DNA of 18,248 bases from an uncultured Bacilli bacterium (GCA_944363865.1 CALVVN010000049.1:1-18248), one strand, 5' to 3'; positions 1-6,997 are shown, counted from the stretch's first letter. Translations and numbers: made by a program. The notes: generated from the sequence alone by a model not told the origin.

Positions 1-99
1 TATAAAAAATGTTAGTTGAAAATAATAAAATATTATCTCTTTCTTTGGTTGTTAAGATAATTATAGTTATTGATTCATATACTAATTATTTTATGAAAA

Positions 100-117
100 G
101 TTGTAGATATCTACGAC
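100..117. promoter_or_regulatory. 18-bp palindrome, possible operator
   Basis: GTTGTAGAT is followed directly by ATCTACGAC: nine-base arms with no spacer, one position pairing only as G-T. The inner 12 bases GTAGATATCTAC are a perfect dyad. It lies 24 bp before a terminator-like hairpin, and no convincing gene starts beside it. It could be a protein-binding site, or the remnant edge of an element that ended here. Nothing else supports a function. Confidence 0.3.
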
Positions 118-140
118 AATCGCACCAAAAATATGTTAAC

Positions 141-175
141 AAAACACCGAAATACTGACTTTGGTGTTTTTATTA
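141..175. terminator. Bidirectional rho-independent terminator
   Basis: AAAACACC (141-148) pairs with GGTGTTTT (163-170). Inner AAA/TTT bases can extend the stem past a bulged G. A T-rich tail follows on the plus strand, and TTTTG follows on the minus strand. It lies 90 bp beyond the HTH gene stop, so it may end that minus-strand transcript or one entering from the left. The rest of 1-266 holds no supported gene; a 49-codon ORF at 9-158 lacks a ribosome site. Confidence 0.55.
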
Positions 176-266
176 TTCTAATAATTACTTTCAAATATTT
201 AAGACTAAATTTGATTTTATTTAAAAAATAATTTTTATATAGTATTTTAAACAATATTTTCAACAA

Positions 267-977
267 TTATTTGCAAAAACTATCTATGTTATCTATATCA
301 TATTTTTGATTTTTAATGACATTAAAAGTTTCGTTTTCTTCATCTACATTACATCTAACGACGTCATAAAATAATGTATCATAATAAATCACACCATCTC
401 CAGAAATTGTGATTAATGAAAATCTTGGTGCTTGCTCAATATTAACTACACCAATATAATCTATTATAAATAAAACTGATAAGAAAATTAGAAAATAACT
501 AAAATTACATAGTAATCGTTTTGGATATGACAATCGTTTTGTAAACTTGCTGATGCCAATTAGTGATACTGTAGCGCCTAAAACTGAATATATAGATCCC
601 CAACTACTTTCACTTGGAAAGATAGCAATAGCAGTAATTGAAATTAAAACTCCAAAAATTATAAATAGTATTCCAATAAAGTTATTTCGGTTTTCTATTT
701 TTTTATTTGTATAATCTATTGTGTTAATAATATTTTTTTCTAATTTTTCTTTATAATCTTTTTCTTTTACTTTTTCACCACTTAATAAATCATTTATTGT
801 AATGCAAAGTTCATCACACAAAGGCTTAAATAGTGATAAATCAGGCATATTTCTTCCATTTTCCCAATTACTAATAGATTTTTCAGTTACTCCTAATCTT
901 TCCCCTAGTTCTGATTGTGTCATTTTTTTCTGTTTTCGGCATTCAGCGATGAATTTACCTATTTTTTCTTGATTCAT
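267..977 (-). CDS. Membrane-anchored XRE-family HTH regulator
   Basis: The N-terminal 60 residues form a Cro/C1-type helix-turn-helix, with the recognition region TEKSISNWENGRNMPDL typical of the XRE family. Residues about 60-95 are a charged linker. Three hydrophobic segments follow (roughly 98-120, 125-145 and 157-178), then a short C-terminal domain of about 55 residues with two cysteines. A DNA-binding domain on a membrane protein suggests a one-component sensor-regulator; the ligand is unknown. I chose the ATG at 977 because AAAGGAG sits 5-6 bases upstream. The in-frame GTG at 992 overlaps that ribosome site. The C-terminal part resembles the neighbouring gene at 1133-1615 (LFIID, then a P-rich turn, then YD and C). 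A palindrome at 1026-1040 suggests autoregulation, which is inference. Confidence 0.85.
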   Translation of the reverse strand: MNQEKIGKFIAECRKQKKMTQSELGERLGVTEKSISNWENGRNMPDLSLFKPLCDELCITINDLLSGEKVKEKDYKEKLEKNIINTIDYTNKKIENRNNFIGILFIIFGVLISITAIAIFPSESSWGSIYSVLGATVSLIGISKFTKRLSYPKRLLCNFSYFLIFLSVLFIIDYIGVVNIEQAPRFSLITISGDGVIYYDTLFYDVVRCNVDEENETFNVIKNQKYDIDNIDSFCK

Positions 978-1003
978 TTTTTCTCCTTTCACATTTAAAT
1001 CTT

Positions 1004-1040
1004 ATAATATGTCCGTTGCTTTTTATAGGAAATATTCCTA
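1004..1040 (-). promoter_or_regulatory. Promoter and operator-like inverted repeat of the HTH gene
   Basis: A perfect inverted repeat, TAGGAA-ATA-TTCCTA, covers 1026-1040. Seventeen bases downstream on the minus strand is a TATTAT -10-like box (1004-1009), so the poor -35 (TTTCCT) would lie inside the repeat. A dyad over the -35 of a gene for a DNA-binding protein is a classic autorepression layout. The binding itself is inferred. Confidence 0.4.
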
Positions 1041-1109
1041 GAGTTTTACTGATACTCTTTAATTTTTTATGTTTTTAAGATTTAAATAAATGCAAAAATA
1101 AACTTGTAA

Positions 1110-1140
1110 TAAAAAAGAAATAACAACAATTACTATTTCT
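1110..1140 (-). terminator. Terminator of the small membrane protein gene
   Basis: On the minus strand AGAAATA (1134-1140) pairs with TATTTCT (1116-1122), with possible G-T extension into the loop, followed by TTTTTT. The stem includes the last codons and the TAG stop of the gene at 1133-1615. It separates that gene from the HTH gene downstream. Confidence 0.55.
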
Positions 1141-1615
1141 TCTCTTTTATACATTCAATATTATAGCTATCCAAATCTTTAATATTTATAGTACCCTTTT
1201 TTAAAGCTTCACTAATTGTTTCCTCGTATCCATTTTCGTATTTTACAATCATATATTCGTTTTTAATACAATTCCAATAATAATTATAATTATCATCTTG
1301 ATAAAAACTTTCTAACGTTTCATTGCAAGCAAAATCTTTTATATCTTTTGTCTTATCTATTATTTCTATTATTTTGTTACTGCTAGCAGCACACGTAAAC
1401 TTTGATCCTTTTAATTTAATTTGTGGCGAAAAATATTCATGACAATTATATGTATCGTATACCAATCCTCTATATATTAAATTAACTGAATCGCCATTAT
1501 CTTCTTTAATTGCTAGTAATGGTCTATTAATTGTAAAAATACATATTAAGTCTATTATAAATAATAAAGCTACAATTCCAATAACTGCTAAAATAACTTT
1601 TAACATTTTTTTCAT
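1133..1615 (-). CDS. Small membrane protein, unknown function
   Basis: A 160-residue protein with an N-terminal membrane segment (about 4-27), then a soluble, presumably outward-facing domain with cysteines in the patterns YDTYNC and FTCAAS, plus two more near a tyrosine-rich stretch. I recognise the general look of a Firmicute family of uncharacterised membrane proteins (RPLLAI followed by GLVYDTYNC) but know no function for it. The start at 1615 is preferred over 1642 because GGAG lies six bases upstream and the membrane helix then begins at once. The TM-proximal part resembles the C-terminus of the HTH regulator just downstream, which suggests shared ancestry. The gene has its own terminator and a plausible promoter at 1696-1724. 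Confidence 0.7.
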   Translation of the reverse strand: MKKMLKVILAVIGIVALLFIIDLICIFTINRPLLAIKEDNGDSVNLIYRGLVYDTYNCHEYFSPQIKLKGSKFTCAASSNKIIEIIDKTKDIKDFACNETLESFYQDDNYNYYWNCIKNEYMIVKYENGYEETISEALKKGTINIKDLDSYNIECIKEKK

Positions 1616-1695
1616 GTAATTCTCCATTTCAAACATTATCACTCATATATTAATATTTTAATTTATATTTTTAATGATTATTTTACTTCTGTCTA

Positions 1696-1724
1696 ATTAT
1701 ATAAATCTAATATCATAAAGTAAA
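1696..1724 (-). promoter_or_regulatory. Sigma-A-type promoter for the small membrane protein
   Basis: On the minus strand TTTACT (1719-1724) and TATAAT (1696-1701) are separated by 17 bases. It lies between the scpB stop and the gene start at 1615. The -10 is perfect and the -35 matches at 4 of 6. AT-rich DNA makes chance matches common. Confidence 0.4.
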
Positions 1725-1743
1725 AATAATAATGCTTTTAAAA

Positions 1744-2319
1744 TCAGTCTATTGTTGTTTTTTCATTATAATTTGATTCATATAAATCTTTTTCTTCAGC
1801 AATAACCGGCTTTTCTATACTTGGTAATTTTGGTAAATCTTCTTTTGTTGCTAGTCCAAAATAGTCTAGAAATTCACTTGTCGTTTTGTATAAATTGGGC
1901 TTACCTACAGTGTTCTCCTTACCACATTCTTTTATAAAACCAATAGCCATTAATTTTCTTACAATTTGTATGCTTGAAACACCCCTAATTTGGTCAATTT
2001 TTATTCTCGTTATTGGTTCGTTATAAGCAATGATTGCCAAAGTTTCTAATGCCGCGTTTGACAGTGTAAACTCTCTACTATTCGTTACAAGTTTTTCATA
2101 ATACTGTCTATGTTCACTTTTTGTTGTCAATTTAAAAGTATTCCCTAAAAATGATATTCTTATTCCTCGATCTGGTTTCTCATAGTCTTTTCTAAGTTCA
2201 CTTAATACGTTTTTTACTTCTTCTTCTGAAATATTTAATGTTTCACTTATTTCTTTTATAGTAATTCCCTCATCACCAACTATAAATAAAATTCCTTCCA
2301 CTACACTTTTGTACTTCAT
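1744..2319 (-). CDS. scpB: Segregation and condensation protein ScpB
   Basis: ScpB is the winged-helix (kite) subunit of the SMC-ScpA-ScpB condensin that compacts and segregates the chromosome. The 191-residue protein shows the family signature: an N-terminal winged helix (VEGILFIVGDEGITIKEIS), a second one around ALETLAIIAYNEPITRIKI, then RGVSS and the segment GKPNLYKTTSEFLDYFGL. Length is normal for the family. It starts two bases after the scpA stop, so the pair is cotranscribed and probably translationally coupled. The C-terminal 25 residues are acidic and variable. Confidence 0.96.
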   Translation of the reverse strand: MKYKSVVEGILFIVGDEGITIKEISETLNISEEEVKNVLSELRKDYEKPDRGIRISFLGNTFKLTTKSEHRQYYEKLVTNSREFTLSNAALETLAIIAYNEPITRIKIDQIRGVSSIQIVRKLMAIGFIKECGKENTVGKPNLYKTTSEFLDYFGLATKEDLPKLPSIEKPVIAEEKDLYESNYNEKTTID

Positions 2320-2321
2320 GT

Positions 2322-3038
2322 TTAATCAACTCTTTCAATGTATATTTCACCAAAATTATTTTCCTGCTTTAAGTTTATTTCACCATTTTTAGCCATTTCT
2401 AAAATAGATAAAAATGTGACAATTACATAGGATTTTTCAAAATTATCAAATAACGTTTCAAATTTTACAATTTTTTCACTTTTTAGTATATTTCTTATTT
2501 TATCAATTCTTTCTTTTACTGACAATTCTTTTTTTGTTATTTTTGTGTTTAGTGGTTTTTGATATAATCTTCTTTCTAACAATTTTTGTAATGCATTTAA
2601 TAAATCATTTTTTGTAACATTACTTGTATTAACTAGTTTTTTCTCAGTATAATTCGTAAATAGTTCAGGTGCTTTCGTAAAATAATTTGCACGATTATTT
2701 GCTAGTTCTATAAATGTATCTTTAGTTTCTTTATATTTTTGATATTCTAACAATCTATTTTTCAATTCTTCTTCAGGGTTTATTTCGTTTTCTTCTGCTG
2801 CATTATCTTTTTCTATTGGCAATAATGATCTGCTTTTTAATTCTATTAATTCTGCAGCCATAACTAAATATTCACTTGCAATATCAAGATTTAATTCTTC
2901 CATTTTTTTTATAAAATCCATATATTTTTCTGTTATTTCAGTTATGCTTATTTCAAAAATATCTTTTTTTTCTTGTTTTATTAAATGAAGTAACAAATCT
3001 AATGGGCCTTCAAAATCCCCGATTAAGAGATTATTCAT
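2322..3038 (-). CDS. scpA: Segregation and condensation protein ScpA
   Basis: ScpA is the kleisin that bridges the SMC heads and binds ScpB. The N-terminal FEGPLDLLLHLIKQEKKDI motif and YLVMAAELIELKSRSLLP are diagnostic. The C-terminal winged helix (VTFLSILEMAKNGEINLKQ) is present. The start at 3038 gives the usual short N-terminus before FEGPLDLL and has GGAG eight bases upstream; an in-frame ATG at 3056 is less likely. The chosen start overlaps the stop of the upstream membrane-protein gene by eight bases, implying translational coupling. The operon order is unknown membrane protein, scpA, scpB. Confidence 0.96.
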   Translation of the reverse strand: MNNLLIGDFEGPLDLLLHLIKQEKKDIFEISITEITEKYMDFIKKMEELNLDIASEYLVMAAELIELKSRSLLPIEKDNAAEENEINPEEELKNRLLEYQKYKETKDTFIELANNRANYFTKAPELFTNYTEKKLVNTSNVTKNDLLNALQKLLERRLYQKPLNTKITKKELSVKERIDKIRNILKSEKIVKFETLFDNFEKSYVIVTFLSILEMAKNGEINLKQENNFGEIYIERVD

Positions 3039-4053
3039 TTTTGCAACTCCATCCATTGGATTCTTCTATAATTTTAATCGTTCTTTCAACTGTCCCTATA
3101 TTATACAAAAGTTCATAATCGCTATCCTGTAAATCTATTGTCCTCAAATCTATTGTATAATTTAAATAATTATCTTCTCTTTTATAATCGGTAGCATTAG
3201 TGTTTGAAACATCGGCTTCTTCTTTTAAAAATATATCATTATATTTATCTGTTTCTGCAGTGTTTTCAGTATTCTCATTATCTGTCTCCGTAGTATTTTC
3301 GGTATTTTCACCATCAGCCCCTTCATCCGTTTCAGGCTCTATTATTGTGGCTTGTTTTGTAACTTCATAACTTAATAAAGCATTTTCTCCGAAATTGTAT
3401 CTTATATTGTAATTTAATTTAAATATTCCATCAGTAAATTCTTTTTCACATATTAAACTATTGGTTATAATTGCTTCTTCTGTTTTTATTTCTACTATTT
3501 TTACATAGTATGCTTCTTTATAAATATTTGGATTTAAAACTATATTAGCAGATAAAACAGGCCCTTTTTCTATTTCGCTGCTAGGATTGAACATTTCCCT
3601 ATAAATTATTGTTTCACTCCTATTATATATTTCTATGTATAGTTGTAGACTTAATGTATTTGATATTACTTCTTCTGCTTTATAATTATAACTTATTGTA
3701 TTGTTGGATCTTTTAGTAAAATTATAAAATCTGACATCTTTAACTGTCATATTCCCCTTATTTCTATCAATCTGGATGTAACCGTTTACCAAATCATTAC
3801 CAGAATTTGAGTTAACTGTATTTGTATAGTTTTCAGGCGAACTAGAATCAAATATTGAAGTTATTGTTGGCAATAAAACGACAAATATTATTACTAAAAG
3901 TAATGAAATAATTATTACTTTATAATTTATTCTTTTTTCTAAAGTATTAGTTACTTCTTCTGTTGCATTAGTATTTAAATCCACGAATTCTATATTGTTG
4001 TTCTTTGATTTTTCTATTTCTTTGTTTACTTTTTTATTTTTTTTAAGCCACAT
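3031..4053 (-). CDS. Single-pass membrane protein upstream of scpA, unknown
   Basis: The 340-residue protein has a lysine-rich cytoplasmic head (1-43), one membrane helix (about 44-66) and a large outer domain rich in Asn, Thr and Tyr. Residues 249-259 and 260-270 are an imperfect tandem repeat (ENTENTTETDN, ENTENTAETDK), part of an acidic linker between two beta-rich regions (about 90-235 and 285-330). No family is recognised. AAAGGTGG lies seven bases before the ATG, and a TTTACA-17-TATAAT promoter sits directly upstream. Its tight coupling to scpA could hint at a role in chromosome or division processes, but operon position is the only evidence. Confidence 0.8.
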   Translation of the reverse strand: MWLKKNKKVNKEIEKSKNNNIEFVDLNTNATEEVTNTLEKRINYKVIIISLLLVIIFVVLLPTITSIFDSSSPENYTNTVNSNSGNDLVNGYIQIDRNKGNMTVKDVRFYNFTKRSNNTISYNYKAEEVISNTLSLQLYIEIYNRSETIIYREMFNPSSEIEKGPVLSANIVLNPNIYKEAYYVKIVEIKTEEAIITNSLICEKEFTDGIFKLNYNIRYNFGENALLSYEVTKQATIIEPETDEGADGENTENTTETDNENTENTAETDKYNDIFLKEEADVSNTNATDYKREDNYLNYTIDLRTIDLQDSDYELLYNIGTVERTIKIIEESNGWSCKNE

Positions 4054-4078
4054 AATAAACCACCTTTATTCTATCTAG

Positions 4079-4107
4079 ATTATATCAATTTTTAATTTTG
4101 TTGTAAA
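4079..4107 (-). promoter_or_regulatory. Sigma-A promoter of the membrane protein-scpA-scpB operon
   Basis: On the minus strand TTTACA (4102-4107) is 17 bases from TATAAT (4079-4084). This is one of the best promoter matches in the window. It separates scpAB expression from the sporulation operon upstream, as expected for a growth-phase condensin. Confidence 0.65.
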
Positions 4108-4116
4108 TCTCTATAT

Positions 4117-4138
4117 AAAATAAAATAGTAGTTTTATT
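4117..4138 (-). terminator. Weak AT-only hairpin after spoVAE
   Basis: AATAAAA (4132-4138, minus strand) pairs with TTTTATT (4119-4125) around a six-base loop, followed by TTATATA. All pairs are A-T and the tail is interrupted, so termination may be leaky. It overlaps the spoVAE stop codon. Confidence 0.3.
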
Positions 4139-4484
4139 AATGTTTAGGTTTAAATAATATAGTAACTAAGAAAGATATTATTATTGTAAATGTTAATACT
4201 GCAGAAGAAGACAATAATCCGTTTAATAATCCCAAAATACCTGTTTCTTTGAAACCATTATATGCCCCTTGAAATACTACATGTCCAAAATTCATTATAG
4301 GCATTGTCGCTCCGCCACCAGCCCATTCTAAAAATAATTCATATAGTCCGACACACGATAAAAATGCGCCTGTTATAACTAGAATCGTATTTAAATCTCC
4401 TGGTGTCATTTTAGTGTTCTCTAAAATCATTTGTCCAATTGCACATACTACTCCACAAAAAATAAAAGCATTTATGTATATCAT
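4137..4484 (-). CDS. spoVAE: SpoVAE (SpoVAEb type), dipicolinate transport membrane protein
   Basis: SpoVA proteins move dipicolinic acid with calcium into the forming spore and release it at germination. This 115-residue integral membrane protein matches SpoVAEb: FIFCGVVCAIGQMILENTKMTPG at the start, the glycine-rich GGGATMPIMNFGH in the middle and a closing ILFKPKH. About four hydrophobic segments are visible. The start codon overlaps the spoVAD stop as ATGA, and GAGGTGG lies four bases upstream. It is the last gene of the minus-strand sporulation operon. The order AC-AD-AE is the minimal set of many Clostridia and other Firmicutes, without the spoVAA/AB genes found in Bacillus. Confidence 0.95.
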   Translation of the reverse strand: MIYINAFIFCGVVCAIGQMILENTKMTPGDLNTILVITGAFLSCVGLYELFLEWAGGGATMPIMNFGHVVFQGAYNGFKETGILGLLNGLLSSSAVLTFTIIISFLVTILFKPKH

Positions 4485-5458
4485 TTTACCACCTCTAAAC
4501 TTACTGCGTGTGAAATTGATGGGACTGATAATTTTAAATTTGAACTTAATGTAGAATGTAATGATCCAGTTCCAACTATAAGTATCTTTCTATGTTTTAT
4601 CTTACTAACTTTATTGAAAAGTATAAGAGGTAAACAAATAGGTCCACTTCCGCCGGCTATACATGGGTTATTTTCAGCGTCAAATAATATAACACCACTA
4701 TCAAAAAGATTATCTATAGTCATATTATATTTTTTATTTAAATAATCTTTTAATATCTTAACACCATATTCTCCTAAATCTCCAGTTAATATTAAATCAT
4801 AGTATTCCGGCTTTCTTCCCATTGATTTTAAGTGTTCATAAATCGTTTCGGCTGCTGATGGGGCCATACAAGCTCCCATATTATTAGGGTCTGAATAGTT
4901 AAGATCTACCACTTTACCAATTGTAGCACTTTCAATCTTGATGTTACCTTCAGTTGTAACATATGTACTAACACTACCTGTTGCTGTAAAAGTATTAATT
5001 TTTTTCTTAATCGCACCATACTCTACGGGAAATCTAAATTGTTTTTCACTAACTAAATTATGTGAGCTAGTCGTTACTATAGCATTTTTAACTAAATTAC
5101 CCTCAATAAAGCTTGATGCTATTATTAACCCCTCAGTAAAAGTTGCACAAGCGCTGTATATTCCTAATAATGATATTTCAAAGTTTTTTGCCGAAAAATT
5201 AGTTGCTAATATTTGATTTTGTAAATCTCCGCCAATTAACAAATCAATTTCTTTTTCATTTTTTTTAATTTTATTTAATAATCCATTTATGCTTTCCCTT
5301 TGATAACTCATTTCTCCTAATTCTGTTGTTTTTTCATTATTATAATAGTCATTTAATATTTTATCTACCTTACTTTCTAATATTGGACTGTGTTCGTTTC
5401 TGCCTAATAATGTAAAGTTGCTATTTATAAAGGAATTGTGAAATTTTATTGTTTTCAT
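4481..5458 (-). CDS. spoVAD: SpoVAD, soluble thiolase-fold dipicolinate-binding protein
   Basis: SpoVAD has a thiolase/ketosynthase-like fold, binds dipicolinic acid and works with the SpoVA membrane subunits at the inner spore membrane. Visible hallmarks are GIYSACATFTEG (Cys104 at the old thiolase nucleophile position), the segment FRFPVEYG, GACMAPSAAET, LILTGDLGEYG and GGSGPICLPL. The length of 325 residues is close to the usual 330-340. I place the start at 5458, where ATGA overlaps the spoVAC stop and GGGTG lies upstream. The in-frame GTG at 5467 lies within that ribosome site. Confidence 0.95.
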   Translation of the reverse strand: MKTIKFHNSFINSNFTLLGRNEHSPILESKVDKILNDYYNNEKTTELGEMSYQRESINGLLNKIKKNEKEIDLLIGGDLQNQILATNFSAKNFEISLLGIYSACATFTEGLIIASSFIEGNLVKNAIVTTSSHNLVSEKQFRFPVEYGAIKKKINTFTATGSVSTYVTTEGNIKIESATIGKVVDLNYSDPNNMGACMAPSAAETIYEHLKSMGRKPEYYDLILTGDLGEYGVKILKDYLNKKYNMTIDNLFDSGVILFDAENNPCIAGGSGPICLPLILFNKVSKIKHRKILIVGTGSLHSTLSSNLKLSVPSISHAVSLEVVK

Positions 5459-5889
5459 TCTATACACCCTTTAATTAAAACTAAAAAAAACGAAACTACT
5501 ATTGCATATAAAATTATACTACCTGTCAATTTAAAAATATTCCCACCAATTCCTTTAGTAAACCCTTCTTTTTTATAATCTAGCGCTGAACATGTCATTG
5601 AATGAGCAAATCCAGTAGTAGGCACGATAAGGCCTGCTTTAGCAAAACTGACAATTTTGTCAAAAAAACCTATTCCTGTGAAAATTGATGCTAAACAGAC
5701 TATAAATAATGTTGAATATATATAACTTTCGTCCATAGGTAAACTATAATTCTTACTTATGAAATTAGTTATTCCTTCAGCAATAACCCCAATCACACCT
5801 CCAGATATAAATGCTATTATAACATTCTTTAATTTATTTTCCTTTTTAGAATGCTTGTCAACTAACTTTTTGTAGTCTTTTTCTCTCAT
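5455..5889 (-). CDS. spoVAC: SpoVAC, membrane subunit of the SpoVA channel
   Basis: SpoVAC is an integral inner-membrane protein of the dipicolinate channel and has been described as mechanosensitive in Bacillus. The 144-residue sequence begins with a charged head, then GGVIGVIAEGITNF, LASIFTGIGFFDKI, the conserved AKAGLIVPTTGFAHSMTCSA and KLTGSIILYAIVVSFF. Four membrane segments are visible. AGGTG is well placed before the ATG at 5889. It lies 35 bases after sigF, and a sigma-G-type promoter can be read across that junction, giving the spoVA genes a second, later input. Confidence 0.96.
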   Translation of the reverse strand: MREKDYKKLVDKHSKKENKLKNVIIAFISGGVIGVIAEGITNFISKNYSLPMDESYIYSTLFIVCLASIFTGIGFFDKIVSFAKAGLIVPTTGFAHSMTCSALDYKKEGFTKGIGGNIFKLTGSIILYAIVVSFFLVLIKGCIE

Positions 5890-5904
5890 AATTTCACCTA
5901 TAAT

Positions 5905-5933
5905 TATTATGAGTTATTTTGCTTTTAACATAC
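5905..5933 (-). promoter_or_regulatory. Sigma-G-type promoter before spoVAC
   Basis: On the minus strand GTATG (5929-5933) is followed after 17 bases by CATAATA (5905-5911). This fits the Bacillus subtilis sigma-G consensus as I recall it (GHATR, 17-18 bases, CATNNTA). The -35 covers the last codons of sigF. In B. subtilis the spoVA operon is a sigma-G target, so position and match agree. The leader would be very short, with the start close to the AGGTG site. Confidence 0.45.
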
Positions 5934-6587
5934 TATGTTTTTCTTTATTTTTGCTAAAACATGTTTTTCACATCTAGAAACTTGTACTTGACTTATACCT
6001 AAAACGCTTGCAGTTTCACTTTGCGTATAATCTTTAAAATATCTTAAATCCATTAATTGTCGTTCTTCATCACTAAGTTTCATAAGTTCTTCTTTCAAAT
6101 CTAATAATGCGTCTATACTTTCTCTTCTGTCTTCTCCACAAGTTTGTATAAATGTAGTTTCTTCTTCATCACTTAAAAATGAATCAGTGCTTAATACAAA
6201 TTCACTTGTCTTTATTGCTTCATTTACTAGTGATTCATCTAATTCTAAAAATTCACATATTTCACTAAATGTAGGCGTCCTTTGCATTTTTTGTGATAAA
6301 ATCTCTCTCGCTTTTTCGTATGATTTATATATTTTTAATGAGTCTTTACTGACTTTTATTGTTCTATCTTTTTTAGCAAACTCTATCATTTCTCCAGTTA
6401 TGTATTGATATGCATATGTTGTGAATTTAGCGCCTCTCTCAGGATTATAATTATTGTAAGCATTTATTAACCCAATTACGCCAACTTGATATAAATCTTC
6501 TATTGGATAACTATTACTAAATCTACTAGCAATTTTATAAATCAACTTTTCATTAGCGCTTATTAACTCCATAATATTATCGCTCAT
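5925..6587 (-). CDS. sigF: Sporulation sigma factor, SigF type
   Basis: The 220-residue protein has sigma-70 regions 2, 3 and 4. Region 2 shows EDLYQVGVIGLINAYNNY and AKFTTYAYQYITGEMIEF, followed by RTIKVS. Region 4.2 ends with QSETASVLGISQVQVSRCEKHVLAKI, typical of the SigB/SigF/SigG group. SigF drives early forespore transcription; assignment to SigF rather than SigG rests on the spoIIAA neighbour. Its ATG overlaps the spoIIAA stop as ATGA, and GAGGTG lies about eight bases upstream. The odd point is that spoIIAB, the anti-sigma gene expected between them, is missing. Confidence 0.92.
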   Translation of the reverse strand: MSDNIMELISANEKLIYKIASRFSNSYPIEDLYQVGVIGLINAYNNYNPERGAKFTTYAYQYITGEMIEFAKKDRTIKVSKDSLKIYKSYEKAREILSQKMQRTPTFSEICEFLELDESLVNEAIKTSEFVLSTDSFLSDEEETTFIQTCGEDRRESIDALLDLKEELMKLSDEERQLMDLRYFKDYTQSETASVLGISQVQVSRCEKHVLAKIKKNIVC

Positions 6588-6928
6588 ATTTTAAACACCT
6601 CAATCGCGGTTAATTCATCACTTGTTTCAAAAAATCTTCCTGTCAAATCCGATTTATATATATTCTCTTTCATACACTCGTTAATACTACATAATGTTGC
6701 TTTTCCATTCCATTTACTTACTAAATCATTTATTTTTATTAATTCTTTTATTCCGTAAGAATCAATAGATTCTAATTTATCTAAATTAATTACTAAATAT
6801 TTTAAGCCATGTTTCAAAATTACTGGTATAACATTATCACTAAAATCGCTAATAGTATATTTATTTAATTTTCCAATTATTCTTATAAACAATATACCTT
6901 TCCTAAACTCCATATCAATCTTAAGCAT
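6584..6928 (-). CDS. spoIIAA: Anti-anti-sigma factor SpoIIAA (STAS domain)
   Basis: SpoIIAA is a STAS-domain protein which, when unphosphorylated, displaces SigF from the anti-sigma kinase SpoIIAB. The 114-residue sequence fits a single STAS domain: an N-terminal strand (GILFIRIIGKLN), LKYLVINLDKLESIDSYGI and a C-terminal helix. Ser57 in IDSYG lies at the site phosphorylated in the family (Ser58 of B. subtilis), so phosphorylation control looks intact. AGGTG lies upstream of the ATG at 6928. It is the first gene of the operon and is fused by overlap straight to sigF. An RsbV-like role cannot be excluded by sequence alone, but spoVAC-AD-AE downstream favours SpoIIAA. Confidence 0.9.
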   Translation of the reverse strand: MLKIDMEFRKGILFIRIIGKLNKYTISDFSDNVIPVILKHGLKYLVINLDKLESIDSYGIKELIKINDLVSKWNGKATLCSINECMKENIYKSDLTGRFFETSDELTAIEVFKI

Positions 6929-6958
6929 ATTATCACCTGCCTATTTAATATAGATTAT

Positions 6959-6987
6959 TTTATATATTAATTATACAATTTCGACAA
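6959..6987 (-). promoter_or_regulatory. Promoter of the spoIIAA-sigF-spoVA operon
   Basis: On the minus strand TTGTCG (6982-6987) and TATAAA (6959-6964) are 17 bases apart, a reasonable sigma-A-type match. In B. subtilis spoIIA uses sigma-H; I could not see a clear sigma-H box here. The site lies in the 69-bp gap after the WSDWS-protein gene. Confidence 0.45.
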
Positions 6988-6997
6988 ACTTAGAATA

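Noticed and set aside
9..158. 49-codon plus-strand ORF as a gene
   Set aside because: No ribosome-binding site can be seen in the eight bases before it, it resembles no family I know with confidence, and it ends inside a terminator loop.
1040..1058. AGAGT/ACTCT hairpin next to the HTH promoter dyad
   Set aside because: Only five base pairs with a nine-base loop in AT-rich DNA; no gene ends there on the plus strand.
6187..6408. Plus-strand ORF opposite sigF, and similar ORFs opposite spoVAD, pdp and sufS
   Set aside because: Shadow frames over well-identified genes, without ribosome sites or recognisable products.
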